This document shows, in pieces, positions 10,299 through 20,113 of a stretch of DNA of 64,000 bases (its first letter is position 1; each line of letters opens with the position of its first letter). The stretch is from Hylemonella gracilis ATCC 19624 (GTDB lineage: Bacteria > Pseudomonadota > Gammaproteobacteria > Burkholderiales > Burkholderiaceae_C). The notes under the pieces are model-generated. The model ran no database searches and was not told the origin of the DNA. It saw only the letters and a program-made list of their open reading frames with translations. The stretch covers positions 1-64,000 of the forward strand of contig NZ_AEGR01000060.1 of NCBI RefSeq assembly GCF_000211835.1, written 5' to 3'. Both the position numbers and the translations under genes were made by a program.

Positions 10299-10500
10299 GC
10301 CTCACGTCGTGTGCCTGTTGAATGAGCAAAGCCCGCCAGGCCAATGCCGGTGCGGCTTGCCGGACTTGTTCAGTGACTTGCCCACAAACTTAATCACGCT
10401 TGTTCTGGATAAGTGCGTGTCATCGTGGACTTGCCTGCGACGCAGCAACGGAGGATGACCCGGATTCCTTGACGTGAAGCCGGCTGCTTACCCAAGACAT

Positions 10501-10526
10501 GCGCCATCGGCATCCGCCGATGGCGC
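10501..10526. repeat. Inverted repeat between the convergent uvrA and MFS genes
   Basis: The 10-base arms gcgccatcgg and ccgatggcgc flank a six-base loop, just beyond the 3' end of the minus-strand MFS gene. No T-run follows on either strand, so it is a possible weak bidirectional terminator. The rest of 10299-10533 shows nothing recognisable. Confidence 0.55.
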
Positions 10527-10533
10527 TAGCGCG

Positions 10534-11739
10534 CTAAGCCGCGACGGTCCTGAGGCGTTCGGAATCCCGCGTGCCCAATAGGACCAGTGGCACCGCCACA
10601 GCATAGATCACGACCACCAGCAGCCAGATGGCGCCGGGCCAGTGTGACTGAACGCCGTAGTAAAAGGTCGAGAACGCGAGCGGGGCGACGATGGAGGCCA
10701 AGCTGACGGCCGACATCAAGACGCCTTGAAACTGGCCCTGCAGTTCGGCATCAACTTGGCGGCTTGCCAGCGCTTGCAAGGCTGGTGTACCGATGCTGCC
10801 CAGCGCGAAGAGCGGCATGACCGCAAAGACCATCCAGCCCTGGCGGAGAAAGGCCATGGCCGCCAGTGCGATACAGGCGCAGGCCATGCCTGTGAGTACC
10901 GCGCGGCGTTCGCCGAGCCAGCGGCTGGCCGGTCCTGGGAGCAGGGCCTGCACCACGGTCTGGCAGATGCCAAAAGCCCCGAGCGACAGACCGATCCAGA
11001 AGCCATTCCAGCCGAACGCATCCGCGCCCCACAGGGCCCAGCAGATGCCATAGGCCTCGCCCGTCGTGCTCAGAATGAAGAAGGTCAGGATGAGGGGCAG
11101 CAAGCGCTTTCGCGACAGTGCCCAGCGCAATGGCCTCAGCGGATTGAGGCTGCCGAGGTCGACGCGTGCCGAGCCGGGGCTGGCGTGACGCGACTCCGGC
11201 AGCATGAGGCAGGCGAGCAGGAAATTCAAAGCGTTCAGCGCGGCCGCGGCGAGGAAGGGGAGCCGCACCCAGTGGTCCCCGAGCGCACCGCCCAGCACTG
11301 GTCCGATGATGAAACCCGCGCCGAACATGGCATTGAACAGACCGAAACGGCGGGCGCGTGTTGCTTCTGGTGAGATGTCGGTGATGTACGCGGTGGCCAC
11401 CGACATGTTGGCGCTGGTCAGGCCCGCGAGGGCGCGTCCGAGCAGAAGCAGCCCGAGGCTGGGCGCGCACGCAAGCAGCAGGTAGTTGATGGTGGCTCCG
11501 GCCAGCGACAGCAGCATGACGGGGCGCCGGCCCAGCCGGTCGCTGAGTGCGCCGAGCACAGGCGCGAAGACGAACTGCATGGTCGCATACAGCGCAGCCA
11601 TGAGGCCGATGAAAGGCGCGACGTTGGCGGTTTGGGTGACGTCCCGCACCAGCGTTGGCAGGATGGGAAAGACAAGGCCGATGCCCATGGCATCCAGCGC
11701 GACGCAAAGGTAGATAACGAGAAGAGGACTGTGGTTCAT
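10534..11739 (-). CDS. MFS transporter, TetA-like drug:H+ antiporter (DHA1)
   Basis: Twelve-helix inner-membrane efflux protein of 401 residues. The N-terminus NHSPLLVIYLCVALDAMGIG and the DFGLVFPILP-type first helix are typical of TCR/Tet family pumps. Motif A GALSDRLGRRPVML follows helix 2 and the antiporter motif FGAGFIIGPVLGG lies in helix 5. The start at 11739 is chosen over upstream codons because aggaacg precedes it and the first helix begins immediately. No divergent tetR is present, so regulation is unknown. The family includes tetracycline pumps, but chromosomal members like this one usually have other, unidentified substrates, and resistance should not be inferred. The 225 bases upstream (11740-11964) contain no gene. 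Confidence 0.85.
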   Translation of the reverse strand: MNHSPLLVIYLCVALDAMGIGLVFPILPTLVRDVTQTANVAPFIGLMAALYATMQFVFAPVLGALSDRLGRRPVMLLSLAGATINYLLLACAPSLGLLLLGRALAGLTSANMSVATAYITDISPEATRARRFGLFNAMFGAGFIIGPVLGGALGDHWVRLPFLAAAALNALNFLLACLMLPESRHASPGSARVDLGSLNPLRPLRWALSRKRLLPLILTFFILSTTGEAYGICWALWGADAFGWNGFWIGLSLGAFGICQTVVQALLPGPASRWLGERRAVLTGMACACIALAAMAFLRQGWMVFAVMPLFALGSIGTPALQALASRQVDAELQGQFQGVLMSAVSLASIVAPLAFSTFYYGVQSHWPGAIWLLVVVIYAVAVPLVLLGTRDSERLRTVAA

Positions 11740-11964
11740 GGCGCGTTCCTGGTGTAGCGGGCAAGGCGTGGCAGGCACGGTTGCTAGCAACAGGTATCCG
11801 ACGGGATGTCGGGGGAAACGCTGGCCGACCCATGCTAGGCGCTGGGGGGCGTGTGCGCGACTGTCTGCCGGAGATGCTGGCTCAGGGGCCAGACATCGTG
11901 AATGCAGGCGGTCGTTTTTCGCGGTCTTCGGGTCGCAATTATCACATGCGTGCATCGTCTGGCC

Positions 11965-12522
11965 TCAGGCCAGCAGTTCATCCAGCCAGCGCCTTCCCTG
12001 CGGCCAGGCCCCCAGCTTGGCGTCCGAGCCCATGTGGCCCAGGGCCCCGGCCACTTCGAGGCGCGCGCCCCAGGCGTCGGCGAAGAAGCGCGCGCGGTCC
12101 AGCGTGACGCGCGGGTCATCGGTGCTGGTCACGACGGTGGTCTTGAACGGCAGGCTTCGCAGTGGCATGGGCGTGAAACCGATGGGGCCGGGCGGCCAGT
12201 TCGGGTCGTCCACGTCGCTGGGGCCGACCAGCAGGGCCGCGCGCACGGGCAAGGTGCGGCCGGGATGCAGGGTCGGCCAAGCCGCGGCCAGATGGTTCAC
12301 CAGGCTGATGGCGAGGGAATGGGCGACCAGCACGGCCGGCGTCGTGCGCGCAGCCAGCAGGTCGGCTAGCGTCCTCACCCATTCCTCCCGCGAGGGCGTG
12401 GTCCACTCGCGTTGCTGGACGCGTGAGAAACGGGACGGATCGGCGGCTTCCCAATGCGTCTGCCAGTGATCGGGGCCGGAGTTGCCACGGCCTGGCAGGA
12501 TGAGGACGGGAGCTTCGTACAT
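11965..12522 (-). CDS. RBBP9/YdeN family alpha/beta hydrolase
   Basis: A small 185-residue serine hydrolase. It opens with VLILPGRGNSGPDHWQTHWE, the conserved start of this family (the oxyanion-side LPGxGNS and the DHWQ motif). The nucleophile elbow reads VAHSLA, with Ser in the right place but Ala instead of the usual Gly two residues on. The late Asp (STDDPRV) and His (GALGHMGS) complete a Ser-Asp-His triad. Family members are soluble hydrolases with poorly defined substrates. It lies 23 bases downstream of the Bug-protein gene on the same strand, so the two are probably co-transcribed. Confidence 0.85.
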   Translation of the reverse strand: MYEAPVLILPGRGNSGPDHWQTHWEAADPSRFSRVQQREWTTPSREEWVRTLADLLAARTTPAVLVAHSLAISLVNHLAAAWPTLHPGRTLPVRAALLVGPSDVDDPNWPPGPIGFTPMPLRSLPFKTTVVTSTDDPRVTLDRARFFADAWGARLEVAGALGHMGSDAKLGAWPQGRRWLDELLA

Positions 12523-12545
12523 GCACGTGTCTCCGTGTCGCGGGC

Positions 12546-13559
12546 TCAGCCCTGCTCGCCCTTGATCCCCGTGGCCCTGACCACGGTCTCGAAATTGCGG
12601 TAGCTGCTGTCGAGCAAGGCGCCGAAGGCTGGACCCGGCTGGCCTTCGGCGTCGAACCCCAGTGTCGGCAGACGCTCGACGACGGAGGGGTGCCGCAGCG
12701 CCTGAACGATGCCAGCATGCAGGCGTGCGACGACCGCATCGGGCGTGCCGGCCGGCGCCAGCAAGCCTTGCCAGGTTTGGTGCGTGTAGCCCGGCGCGAT
12801 GCTCTCGGTCAGCGTCGGCACCGAGGGCAGCGCGGGCGCGCGCTGCGGGCTCGTGACCGCGATGCCGATCAGGGTGCCGGCCTGGATGTGGCTGAGCGCC
12901 GCCGCCATGGTGACCACGCCAGCCTGCAGCGTGCCGCCCAGCACGTCGTTGAGCAGGGGCGCGCCGCCGCGGTAGGGGATGTGTTCGGCGCTCACGCCCA
13001 GGCGGTGGTTCAGCGTCGCGCTGGTCAGGTGGTGCGCCGTGCCCCAGCCGGGCACGCCGATGTTGACCTTGCCGGTCTTGAGTGCGCGCAGGTAACCCGC
13101 CGGGTCGGTGAAGCCGGATTTGGGGTGCGTGACGAAAAGATTGCAGGAGGTGATGGCCAGCGTCACCGGCCGCAGGGTGGGCAGCAGCGGCTCCTGTCCG
13201 GCGACGCGCGCGACCGCGTCCGCCGCGACCAGGGTGTCATTGGTCAGCAGCAGGGTGTGGCCGTCGGGCGTGGACTGGGCCACGCGCTGGGAGCCGATGC
13301 GCGAGGCCGCGCCGCCGATGTTCTCGATCACCACCGGCACGCCCAGCACCTCGGACAGCGCGGGCGCCAGCGGGCGCGCGAACACGTCCACGCCGCCGCC
13401 AGCGGGAAAGGGCACGATCAGGCGCACGGGTTTGTCGGGTGCCGCCGCCAGGGTCGGTGCCGCGGCGAGTACCAGGGGGCTGGCCGCCAGGGCGGTCAGC
13501 AGGCGTCGGCGGCGAGTGTCCACGTTGGACGAGGGCAGGGAAAGGTCAAAGGCGGGCAT
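12546..13559 (-). CDS. Bug-family tripartite tricarboxylate transporter substrate-binding protein
   Basis: Periplasmic solute-binding protein of 337 residues. A Tat-like or long Sec signal (TRRRRLLTALAASPLVLAA) precedes KPVRLIVPFPAGGGVDVFARPLA, the diagnostic N-terminal strand and loop of Bug/TctC proteins, and the GVPVVIENIGGA and STPDGHTLLLTND motifs follow. Family members bind small carboxylates, amides or amino acids, and many in Burkholderiales are orphans with no membrane partner, as here: no TctA or TctB gene is nearby. The ligand is unknown. Confidence 0.9.
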   Translation of the reverse strand: MPAFDLSLPSSNVDTRRRRLLTALAASPLVLAAAPTLAAAPDKPVRLIVPFPAGGGVDVFARPLAPALSEVLGVPVVIENIGGAASRIGSQRVAQSTPDGHTLLLTNDTLVAADAVARVAGQEPLLPTLRPVTLAITSCNLFVTHPKSGFTDPAGYLRALKTGKVNIGVPGWGTAHHLTSATLNHRLGVSAEHIPYRGGAPLLNDVLGGTLQAGVVTMAAALSHIQAGTLIGIAVTSPQRAPALPSVPTLTESIAPGYTHQTWQGLLAPAGTPDAVVARLHAGIVQALRHPSVVERLPTLGFDAEGQPGPAFGALLDSSYRNFETVVRATGIKGEQG

Positions 13560-13735
13560 GGTCGGTCCAGAGACGGGTCAGGCAAAGAGGGCGCACTGTA
13601 GAGGCCTGACCGCCCTGAACCAAGCAATAAAAACTCATTAGCTTATGCAGCCGGTCCTGCACCGCTGGCCGAATGTGCGCCGCTGTTCCAGGGCGCGCTG
13701 CACGGACTTCGGTGCATGGACCATCGGGTGCTGGT

Positions 13736-14251
13736 TCAGCGCCCGGCAGCCAGCAGGTCCAGGTAGGCCCCTTGCACCAGTGACGCAGGCGCGATGCCCA
13801 GCGCCGCCATGATGTCCTGCGCTTCCTGCGTACCGGATGCATCCGCTTCGTGGTCGGCGAGCACGACTTCCAGTTCGAGGTAGTCGCCCAGGTCGACGAC
13901 CCGGTCCAGGTGCACCCGCGTGCGCCCGATCATGTAGAGCGTGCGCTGCTTGCGCACCCGGCCGATCTGGCCGTGCGCCAGCGTCAGGGCCTGCCGCAGT
14001 GTGTCGGGCTCCGCCGTCGGCGAACGGACGTAGGACGACGCCTTGGGACCCGCCTCGTCCGCGCGGTGGTAGTGGATGAGTTCGCCCGTGCCATCGCCGA
14101 AGTCACGCAGCTTCAGTCGGCCCGACGCGCATCGGAAGAAGGTGTCGTCTTGCGCGATCTCGGTGGGGCCGGAGGTGGCGAGGGGCGTGAGGCGGGTCAG
14201 GACCTGGGCGCGATCGGTCATCCGCACCTTGATTTCAATATTGCGTGCCAT
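13736..14251 (-). CDS. CYTH domain protein (class IV adenylate cyclase / thiamine triphosphatase-like)
   Basis: A 171-residue product beginning ARNIEIKVRM. This is the first strand of the CYTH triphosphate tunnel fold; the usual ExExK motif reads NIEIK here, so the first acidic residue is Asn. Later strands carry KLRDFGDGTGELIHYHR, RKQRTLYMIGRTRVHLD and YLELEVVL, supplying the alternating charged residues that line the tunnel. Members hydrolyse or cyclise triphosphates with metal ions; which activity applies is not visible. The start at 14251 lies two bases from the stop codon of the upstream AraC-type regulator gene, so the two are probably one transcript. Confidence 0.8.
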   Translation of the reverse strand: MARNIEIKVRMTDRAQVLTRLTPLATSGPTEIAQDDTFFRCASGRLKLRDFGDGTGELIHYHRADEAGPKASSYVRSPTAEPDTLRQALTLAHGQIGRVRKQRTLYMIGRTRVHLDRVVDLGDYLELEVVLADHEADASGTQEAQDIMAALGIAPASLVQGAYLDLLAAGR

Positions 14252-14253
14252 GT

Positions 14254-15396
14254 TCACGAGGGGCTGGTTGCGCTGTCGCGCGCGGGTGCGCGCGTGCCGG
14301 TGCCTGCCAGGGCCTTTCGGAGCCGTCCGGGTGCGACGCCGTAGCACTGCTGGAAGTGCCGGATGAAATGCGCGGCGTCGGAGAAACCGCATTCGAAGGC
14401 GATGTCGTTCACCGTCGAGTCGGTGGTGGTCAGGAGCCAGCGGCCATATTTCAGGCGCGAGTTCCGGTAGAACTCGGACGGTGAGGTGCCGGTCTCGGCG
14501 AGGAACACCCGCTCCAATTGCCGGCTGCTGGAATTCACCAGCTTGGCGATGACGCTGATTTCGAGCGGGATGGAGAGGTTCTTTTCCATCAGGATGACGG
14601 CCTGGCGCAACTTCTCGTTGTCGGCGGAGGCATAACCCAGCGCATGCCGGCGCGAGATGTGTGACGAGGAGCGCTGCGAGACCGTCATCTGGTGCACGAC
14701 CTTGGCGGCCCGGTCGGGGCCGCAATGGACGCGGATCAGCTCGGTGGCCAGTTCGATGATGGATACACCGCCCGCGCAGCTGATCCGCGGGCCGTCGAAC
14801 ACGTAGTCACAGTTCGTCGCGAAGCGCGCCTTGGGGAACATCCGCTTCCAGTCGTCCACGTGGAAAGGATGGATGCAAGCCAGCTGATCCTTCATCAGTC
14901 CCGCGCGCGCCAGCACGAAGGTGCCGGTGCAGATGCCGATGAGCGGAACGCTGGCTTCATCGGCCCGGCGTAGGAACGCCAGGTAATGCGGTTCCACGTC
15001 GTCCATGAAGGGCAGCAGGCCGCCGATGACGGCGATGTAGTCGAACTTCGTGCCCGAGTCCAACGCTTCCTGCACGGGGATCTCGACCCCGGAACTGGCG
15101 GTGATGCGGGTGCCGGGCAGGCCCAGCACGCTCCATGAGCAGCGCACTTGCCGGCTCTGGTCGCCGAGGTCGGCCGCATGGCGCAGCGCGTCGCACAGGC
15201 CCGCCAGCGACAGCAGGGGAAAACGCGGCCACAGCAGGATGCCGATGCGCAACTCCACGGCGTCGTCCGGCGGTGCCGACGTGGCCGTCGCCGTGTCCGG
15301 GCTCTGCGAACCGTCGAGGCGGTGGACCAGCTGCTTGCCAGCTTCCTTCCCGGGCGGCGGTGCGACACGCGTAGGGGTTTGCTTGGGATGTCGCAT
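14254..15396 (-). CDS. GlxA-type transcriptional regulator (DJ-1/PfpI-like domain plus AraC HTH)
   Basis: The 380-residue regulator has two domains. Residues about 48-225 form a DJ-1/PfpI-like sensor (ELRIGILLWPRFPLLSLAG), with the elbow IGICTGTFVLARAGL that keeps the cysteine. Residues about 265-365 are a C-terminal AraC double helix-turn-helix ending in the family motif VNDIAFECGFSDAAHFIRHF. Relatives such as GbdR and CdhR control catabolism of betaine, carnitine or amino compounds. It is divergent from the ABC transporter-amidase-oxidase genes starting at 15512, with a 115-base shared upstream region, and is the obvious candidate regulator of that set. Confidence 0.9.
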   Translation of the reverse strand: MRHPKQTPTRVAPPPGKEAGKQLVHRLDGSQSPDTATATSAPPDDAVELRIGILLWPRFPLLSLAGLCDALRHAADLGDQSRQVRCSWSVLGLPGTRITASSGVEIPVQEALDSGTKFDYIAVIGGLLPFMDDVEPHYLAFLRRADEASVPLIGICTGTFVLARAGLMKDQLACIHPFHVDDWKRMFPKARFATNCDYVFDGPRISCAGGVSIIELATELIRVHCGPDRAAKVVHQMTVSQRSSSHISRRHALGYASADNEKLRQAVILMEKNLSIPLEISVIAKLVNSSSRQLERVFLAETGTSPSEFYRNSRLKYGRWLLTTTDSTVNDIAFECGFSDAAHFIRHFQQCYGVAPGRLRKALAGTGTRAPARDSATSPS

Positions 15397-15511
15397 ACGT
15401 TCAATTTAGCAGACAGCGCCTACAACCGGGAAAACGGGGGGCAAACCTACGATGCGTTCACGCCTGCGCAGCGTCATTCACCAACCCCTCGTCTGATTTT
15501 CTGGAGTCGAT

Positions 15512-16381
15512 ATGAAGCACTTGTCTCTGGCGCGCATCCTGTGCGCGGTTCTTGGCGTCGCGCTGATCGCGCCATCGGTTCACGCCCAATCGGTTCCCCG
15601 GACCATCGAGCCGGGGCAACTCACCATCGCCTTCACCGGTGACATGCCGGGCACGGGTTACCAGGACGGCAGCATGATCGGCTACGACGGCGAAATCCTG
15701 CAACGGGTGGCGAACACGCTCAAGCTCAAGGTCAAGCCCGCGCTGATGGAGTGGTCGGGCACGATCGCCTCGGTGCAGACCGGGCGCGTGGATGTGATGG
15801 CGGGCACCATGGGGTGGACCGAGCAACGCGCGAAGATCATGACGCTGAGTGATCCGATCCACTATTTCAAGAACGGCATCATGCAGTCGTCCAAGACCGA
15901 CTGGTCGACCCTGAAGGAGCTGGAGGGGCGCAAGGTGGGCACCATCACCGGCTTCTCCTTTATCCCCGAGCTGCGCAAGATCAAGGGGCTGCAACTGAGC
16001 CAGTACGACACCTCCGATGCCGCCGTGCGCGATCTGCTGGCCGGTCGCATCGACGCCGTGATCGGCGATCCGCCGGTGGTGCAGTACGCCATCTCCCGCA
16101 ATCCGCAGTGGAAGCTGCGTTTCAACGCCTTCACCGACAACAACCCGGAATTCCCCTTGCTGACCGGCCTGGGCCAAGTGGTGTTCGGTCTGAGCAAGGA
16201 CAACCCCGAGCTCGCGGCCGCCGTGAATGCCGAGATCGCCAAGCTCTGGCAAAAGTGCGAGCTCAAGAAGATCGGCGAGCGCTACGGCCTGGTGCAGGAC
16301 GTCTGGTACATGCCGGTCGGCCAGAACTTCCGCGCTGGCGTGGATCGCCCCGCCGACTGGCGCCTGCCTTCCTGCCGCTGA
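15512..16381 (+). CDS. Polar amino-acid-type ABC transporter, periplasmic binding protein
   Basis: The 289-residue product has a Sec signal (LARILCAVLGVALIAPSVHAQ) and the type-2 binding-protein (SBP family 3) sequence LTIAFTGDMPG...GYDGEILQRVANTLKLKVK. The typical hinge and ligand motifs GRVDVMAGTMGWTEQRAKIM, LEGRKVGTITG and AGRIDAVIGDPP follow. It would capture an amino acid or related zwitterion and hand it to the permeases encoded downstream. It is the first gene of a seven-gene unit; ctggagtc precedes the ATG. The ligand is unknown, but the amidase and oxidase genes downstream suggest an amide- or amine-bearing compound. Confidence 0.9.
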   Translation: MKHLSLARILCAVLGVALIAPSVHAQSVPRTIEPGQLTIAFTGDMPGTGYQDGSMIGYDGEILQRVANTLKLKVKPALMEWSGTIASVQTGRVDVMAGTMGWTEQRAKIMTLSDPIHYFKNGIMQSSKTDWSTLKELEGRKVGTITGFSFIPELRKIKGLQLSQYDTSDAAVRDLLAGRIDAVIGDPPVVQYAISRNPQWKLRFNAFTDNNPEFPLLTGLGQVVFGLSKDNPELAAAVNAEIAKLWQKCELKKIGERYGLVQDVWYMPVGQNFRAGVDRPADWRLPSCR

Positions 16382-16416
16382 CAGGCACGGTGGTGCACGA
16401 CGTGAGGGACGACACG

Positions 16417-17291
<875 letters not shown>

Positions 17292-17295
<4 letters not shown>

Positions 17296-17951
17296 CGCAA
17301 ATGATGCACACCTTTTTGGGCATTTTGGCTGCCTTGGCCATGGGCGTGGCCACAGTCGTCCAGGTGACGCTGGGCGCCTTCCTGATCGCCTGCGTGCTGG
17401 GGCTGGCGCTGGCCGTGCTGCGGGTCTTCGGTCGCCACCGCCTGCCCCTGTGGCTGTTGTCGATCTACGTCGAGTGGATGCGCAATGTGCCGGCGCTGGC
17501 GCATCTGTTCCTGCTTTATTTTGGTCTGGCTGCAGTGGGTGTCCGGCTCTCACCGCTGTGCGCGGCTGTGACGGGCCTGGGCCTGGTGGGGGCGGCGGTA
17601 CTCTGCGACGTGTTCGCGGCCGGCTTGCGCTCGCTGCACATGGGACAGCGTGAAGCGGCACTGGCGGTCGGCCTGGCGCCGGGACAGGTGCTGCGTTTCG
17701 TGCTCGTGCCGCAGATGCTGCGCGTGACCTTTCCCTCCTTGACGAATTACGCCGTGGTGCTCATCAAGGACACCTCGATCGCGTCGGCCATCGCCGCGCC
17801 CGAAATCATGTTCCTCGCCCGCAACCTCGTGACATCGACTTTCGAGACCGTGCTGATCTACCTGGCGGCCATGCTGCTGTACGCGGCCCTGGTCTGGCCC
17901 GTGACCTGGGGGTTCCGACGGATCGAACTGCGCATGGAGGGCGTGCGATGA
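17292..17951 (+). CDS. Polar amino-acid-type ABC transporter permease 1
   Basis: A 219-residue membrane permease of the HisM/GlnP type with about five helices. It carries the EAA loop SLHMGQREAALAVGLAPGQVLRFVLVPQMLRV that docks to the ATPase, and the VLIKDTSIASAIAAPEI motif. Translation probably starts at GTG 17292, overlapping the ATPase stop by four bases; ATG codons at 17301 and 17304 are alternatives. It forms a heterodimer with the permease encoded next. Confidence 0.87.
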
Positions 17952-18634
17952 CGGCGTTTTTCCTGACCTATCTGGAGTACCTGCCCGACTGGTGGCCGCG
18001 GCTGCTGGACGGCGCGCTGGTGACGGCGAGCCTGTCACTGTTGGGTTTCGTGCTGGCCTTGGGGCTGGGGGCCTTGCTGCTGGTGCTGCAGCGCAGCGGC
18101 GTGAGACCTCTGGCGGCGCTGGCCCGGGGGTATGTGGTGGCCGTTCGAACGGTGCCGCTGCTGGCCCTGTTGCTGACTTTGTACTTCGCGCTTCCCGCGC
18201 TGGGACTGACGCTGCCCGGTTTTTGGGCCGGCGCCCTGGGCCTGGGGTTGCACGGTTCGGCCTACGTGGCCGAAATCCTGCGCGGTGGCCTGTTGTCGGT
18301 GCATCGTGGTCAGCGCGAGGCGGCACTGGCCGCGGGCCTGTCCCCGCTGCAGGTCTTTGTGTGCGTGGTATGGCCGCAGGCCTTGCGCGTCATGCTCGCG
18401 CCACTGCTCAATACCTACGTGACCTTGCTGAAAGACAGTTCCCTGTGCGCGTTGATTGCCACCGAAGAACTGATGTTGGCCGCGCGCGCCATCGCCAGCG
18501 AGTCGTTTCTCCCGCTGCACATCTTCCTGCTGGTCGGCGTGTTCTATTTCGCGATCGCGTTTCCCCTGTCCATGCTTTCTCGACTCATCGAGCGGCGCCT
18601 GCGTCGGGGTCGACGCACCCTGGGGGTGGCATGA
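17948..18634 (+). CDS. Polar amino-acid-type ABC transporter permease 2
   Basis: The 228-residue partner permease shows the same fold: an N-terminal helix after LPDWWPRLLDGALV, the EAA loop SVHRGQREAALAAGLSPLQVF and the helix NTYVTLLKDSSLCALIATEEL. Its ATG overlaps the previous stop as ATGA, indicating translational coupling and 1:1 synthesis of the two permeases. Confidence 0.88.
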   Translation: MTAFFLTYLEYLPDWWPRLLDGALVTASLSLLGFVLALGLGALLLVLQRSGVRPLAALARGYVVAVRTVPLLALLLTLYFALPALGLTLPGFWAGALGLGLHGSAYVAEILRGGLLSVHRGQREAALAAGLSPLQVFVCVVWPQALRVMLAPLLNTYVTLLKDSSLCALIATEELMLAARAIASESFLPLHIFLLVGVFYFAIAFPLSMLSRLIERRLRRGRRTLGVA

Positions 18635-18690
18635 GCCCCGCCTGGCAGCCCGAAAGAGTTCCCTCCGAAGCCACAGGCGAAGGTGCACCC

Positions 18691-20100
18691 ATGAATCCCG
18701 TTCTGTTCAATCCCGCCTTTGTCTCGATCGAGCAAGCCAAGGCGGCCATGGAGGCCGGTGAGCTCACCAGCGAGTTGTTGGTGGAACATCAACTGCAGCG
18801 CATCGAGCGATTCGATGCCAAGCTGCACGCCTTCGTCGATGTCTATGCCGACGAGGCGCGCGAGGCCGCACGCGCGATGGATGGCCTGCGCCGCGCGGGC
18901 ATCAGTCTTGGCCCCTTGCACGGTGTCACCGTGGCGGTGAAAGATCTGTTTGAGATCGACGGCAAGCCGATCACCAGCGGTTCGGTGGCGCAGCCCGCCA
19001 GGATCTCGACCACCACGGCCACGGTGGTGCAGCGTTTGCGATCCGCGGGGGCCATCGTGATCGGCAAGACCCACACGGTTGAATACGCCTTCGGAGGTTG
19101 GGGCACGAACGAAGTCATGGGCACGCCTTGGAACCCCTGGGATCTGCGCACGCACCGAATTCCGGGTGGCTCCAGCAGCGGGTCCGCGGTGGCTGTTGCC
19201 GCGGGCCTGGCCTGTGCGGCCATCGGCACCGACACCGGTGGCTCGGTGCGCATCCCCGCGGGCCTGTGCGGGCTGGTGGGATTGAAGACCACGCATGGTT
19301 TGATCAGCCGGCATGGCTTGATCGAACTCTGCCCCAGCCACGACACAGTTGGTCCCCTGGCGCGCACAGTCAGGGATTGCGCTTTGCTTCTGGACGTGAT
19401 GGCCGGTGCCGACCCGCGGGACGCCGTCTCGCAAGGAGCACCTGTGCGACAGATCGCGCCCGACCTGAAGGCCCTGCCGCGCGGCGCCCGGCTCTGGGTC
19501 TTGCCGACCGCGGAACGGGCGGGCGTGGAGGCCGCCGTGCTGGCCACCTACGACGAAGCCCTGGACGTGTTGCGGGGCATGGGGATGCAACTGGTCGAAC
19601 GGAATCTGCCCCAGTCCTGCGCCGAGTCCATGCGCATCGCGGGCCAATTGATGAGCGCCGAAGGGTACGCGCAACTCGGACCGCTGTTCGAGCGTTCCGA
19701 ACTGCGCTTCGACCCGAACATCCGGCGCCGCATTCTGCTGGGGAGTGGCATCAGCGCGCAGCAATACCAGGACCTCTTGCGTTCCCGGGACCGCGCACGC
19801 CGTGACATGTTGAACGCCATGGACGGCATCGACGCCTGCGTGTTTCCCACCAATGCCATCTCCGCCATTCCGGTGGCCGAGGTGGACGAACTCGCCACGC
19901 CCCTTTCGCGCTTCGGGCGCTTCGTCAATTTGATGAACCTGTGTGCCCTGGCCGTCCCGGCCGGGATGTCACCCGAGGGCATGCCGATATCCATCCAATT
20001 CATCGGTCGTTCCTGGGACGAACCCAAGGTGCTGCGCCTGGGTCTGGGGTTCGAGCAAGCCACCGCCTGGCATGGGCTGCGCCCTGTGGGTCTGGATTGA
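18691..20100 (+). CDS. Amidase (amidase signature family)
   Basis: Cytosolic amide hydrolase of 469 residues with a Ser-cisSer-Lys triad. Lys84 lies in VAVKDLFEIDG, cis-Ser161 in the GGSSSGSAVAVAAG segment and nucleophile Ser185 in TDTGGSVRIPAGLCG. Spacings match well-studied members. The start at 18691 has gaagg upstream; an ATG at 18631 that overlaps the permease stop as ATGA is a real alternative and would add 20 residues. Its place behind the transporter and before an amino acid oxidase suggests it releases an amino acid or ammonia from the imported compound. It is not GatA: the length and the absence of gatB/gatC argue against it. Confidence 0.88.
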   Translation: MNPVLFNPAFVSIEQAKAAMEAGELTSELLVEHQLQRIERFDAKLHAFVDVYADEAREAARAMDGLRRAGISLGPLHGVTVAVKDLFEIDGKPITSGSVAQPARISTTTATVVQRLRSAGAIVIGKTHTVEYAFGGWGTNEVMGTPWNPWDLRTHRIPGGSSSGSAVAVAAGLACAAIGTDTGGSVRIPAGLCGLVGLKTTHGLISRHGLIELCPSHDTVGPLARTVRDCALLLDVMAGADPRDAVSQGAPVRQIAPDLKALPRGARLWVLPTAERAGVEAAVLATYDEALDVLRGMGMQLVERNLPQSCAESMRIAGQLMSAEGYAQLGPLFERSELRFDPNIRRRILLGSGISAQQYQDLLRSRDRARRDMLNAMDGIDACVFPTNAISAIPVAEVDELATPLSRFGRFVNLMNLCALAVPAGMSPEGMPISIQFIGRSWDEPKVLRLGLGFEQATAWHGLRPVGLD

Positions 20101-20113
20101 GCACGAGGGCATC

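Noticed and set aside
10501-10526. Intrinsic terminator for uvrA
   Set aside because: The hairpin is perfect but no T-run follows on either strand and it is more than 200 bases past the uvrA stop; listed as a repeat only.
10534-11739. Calling the MFS pump a tetracycline resistance gene
   Set aside because: Only family-level motifs match; there is no tetR partner and no mobile context, so resistance is not supported.
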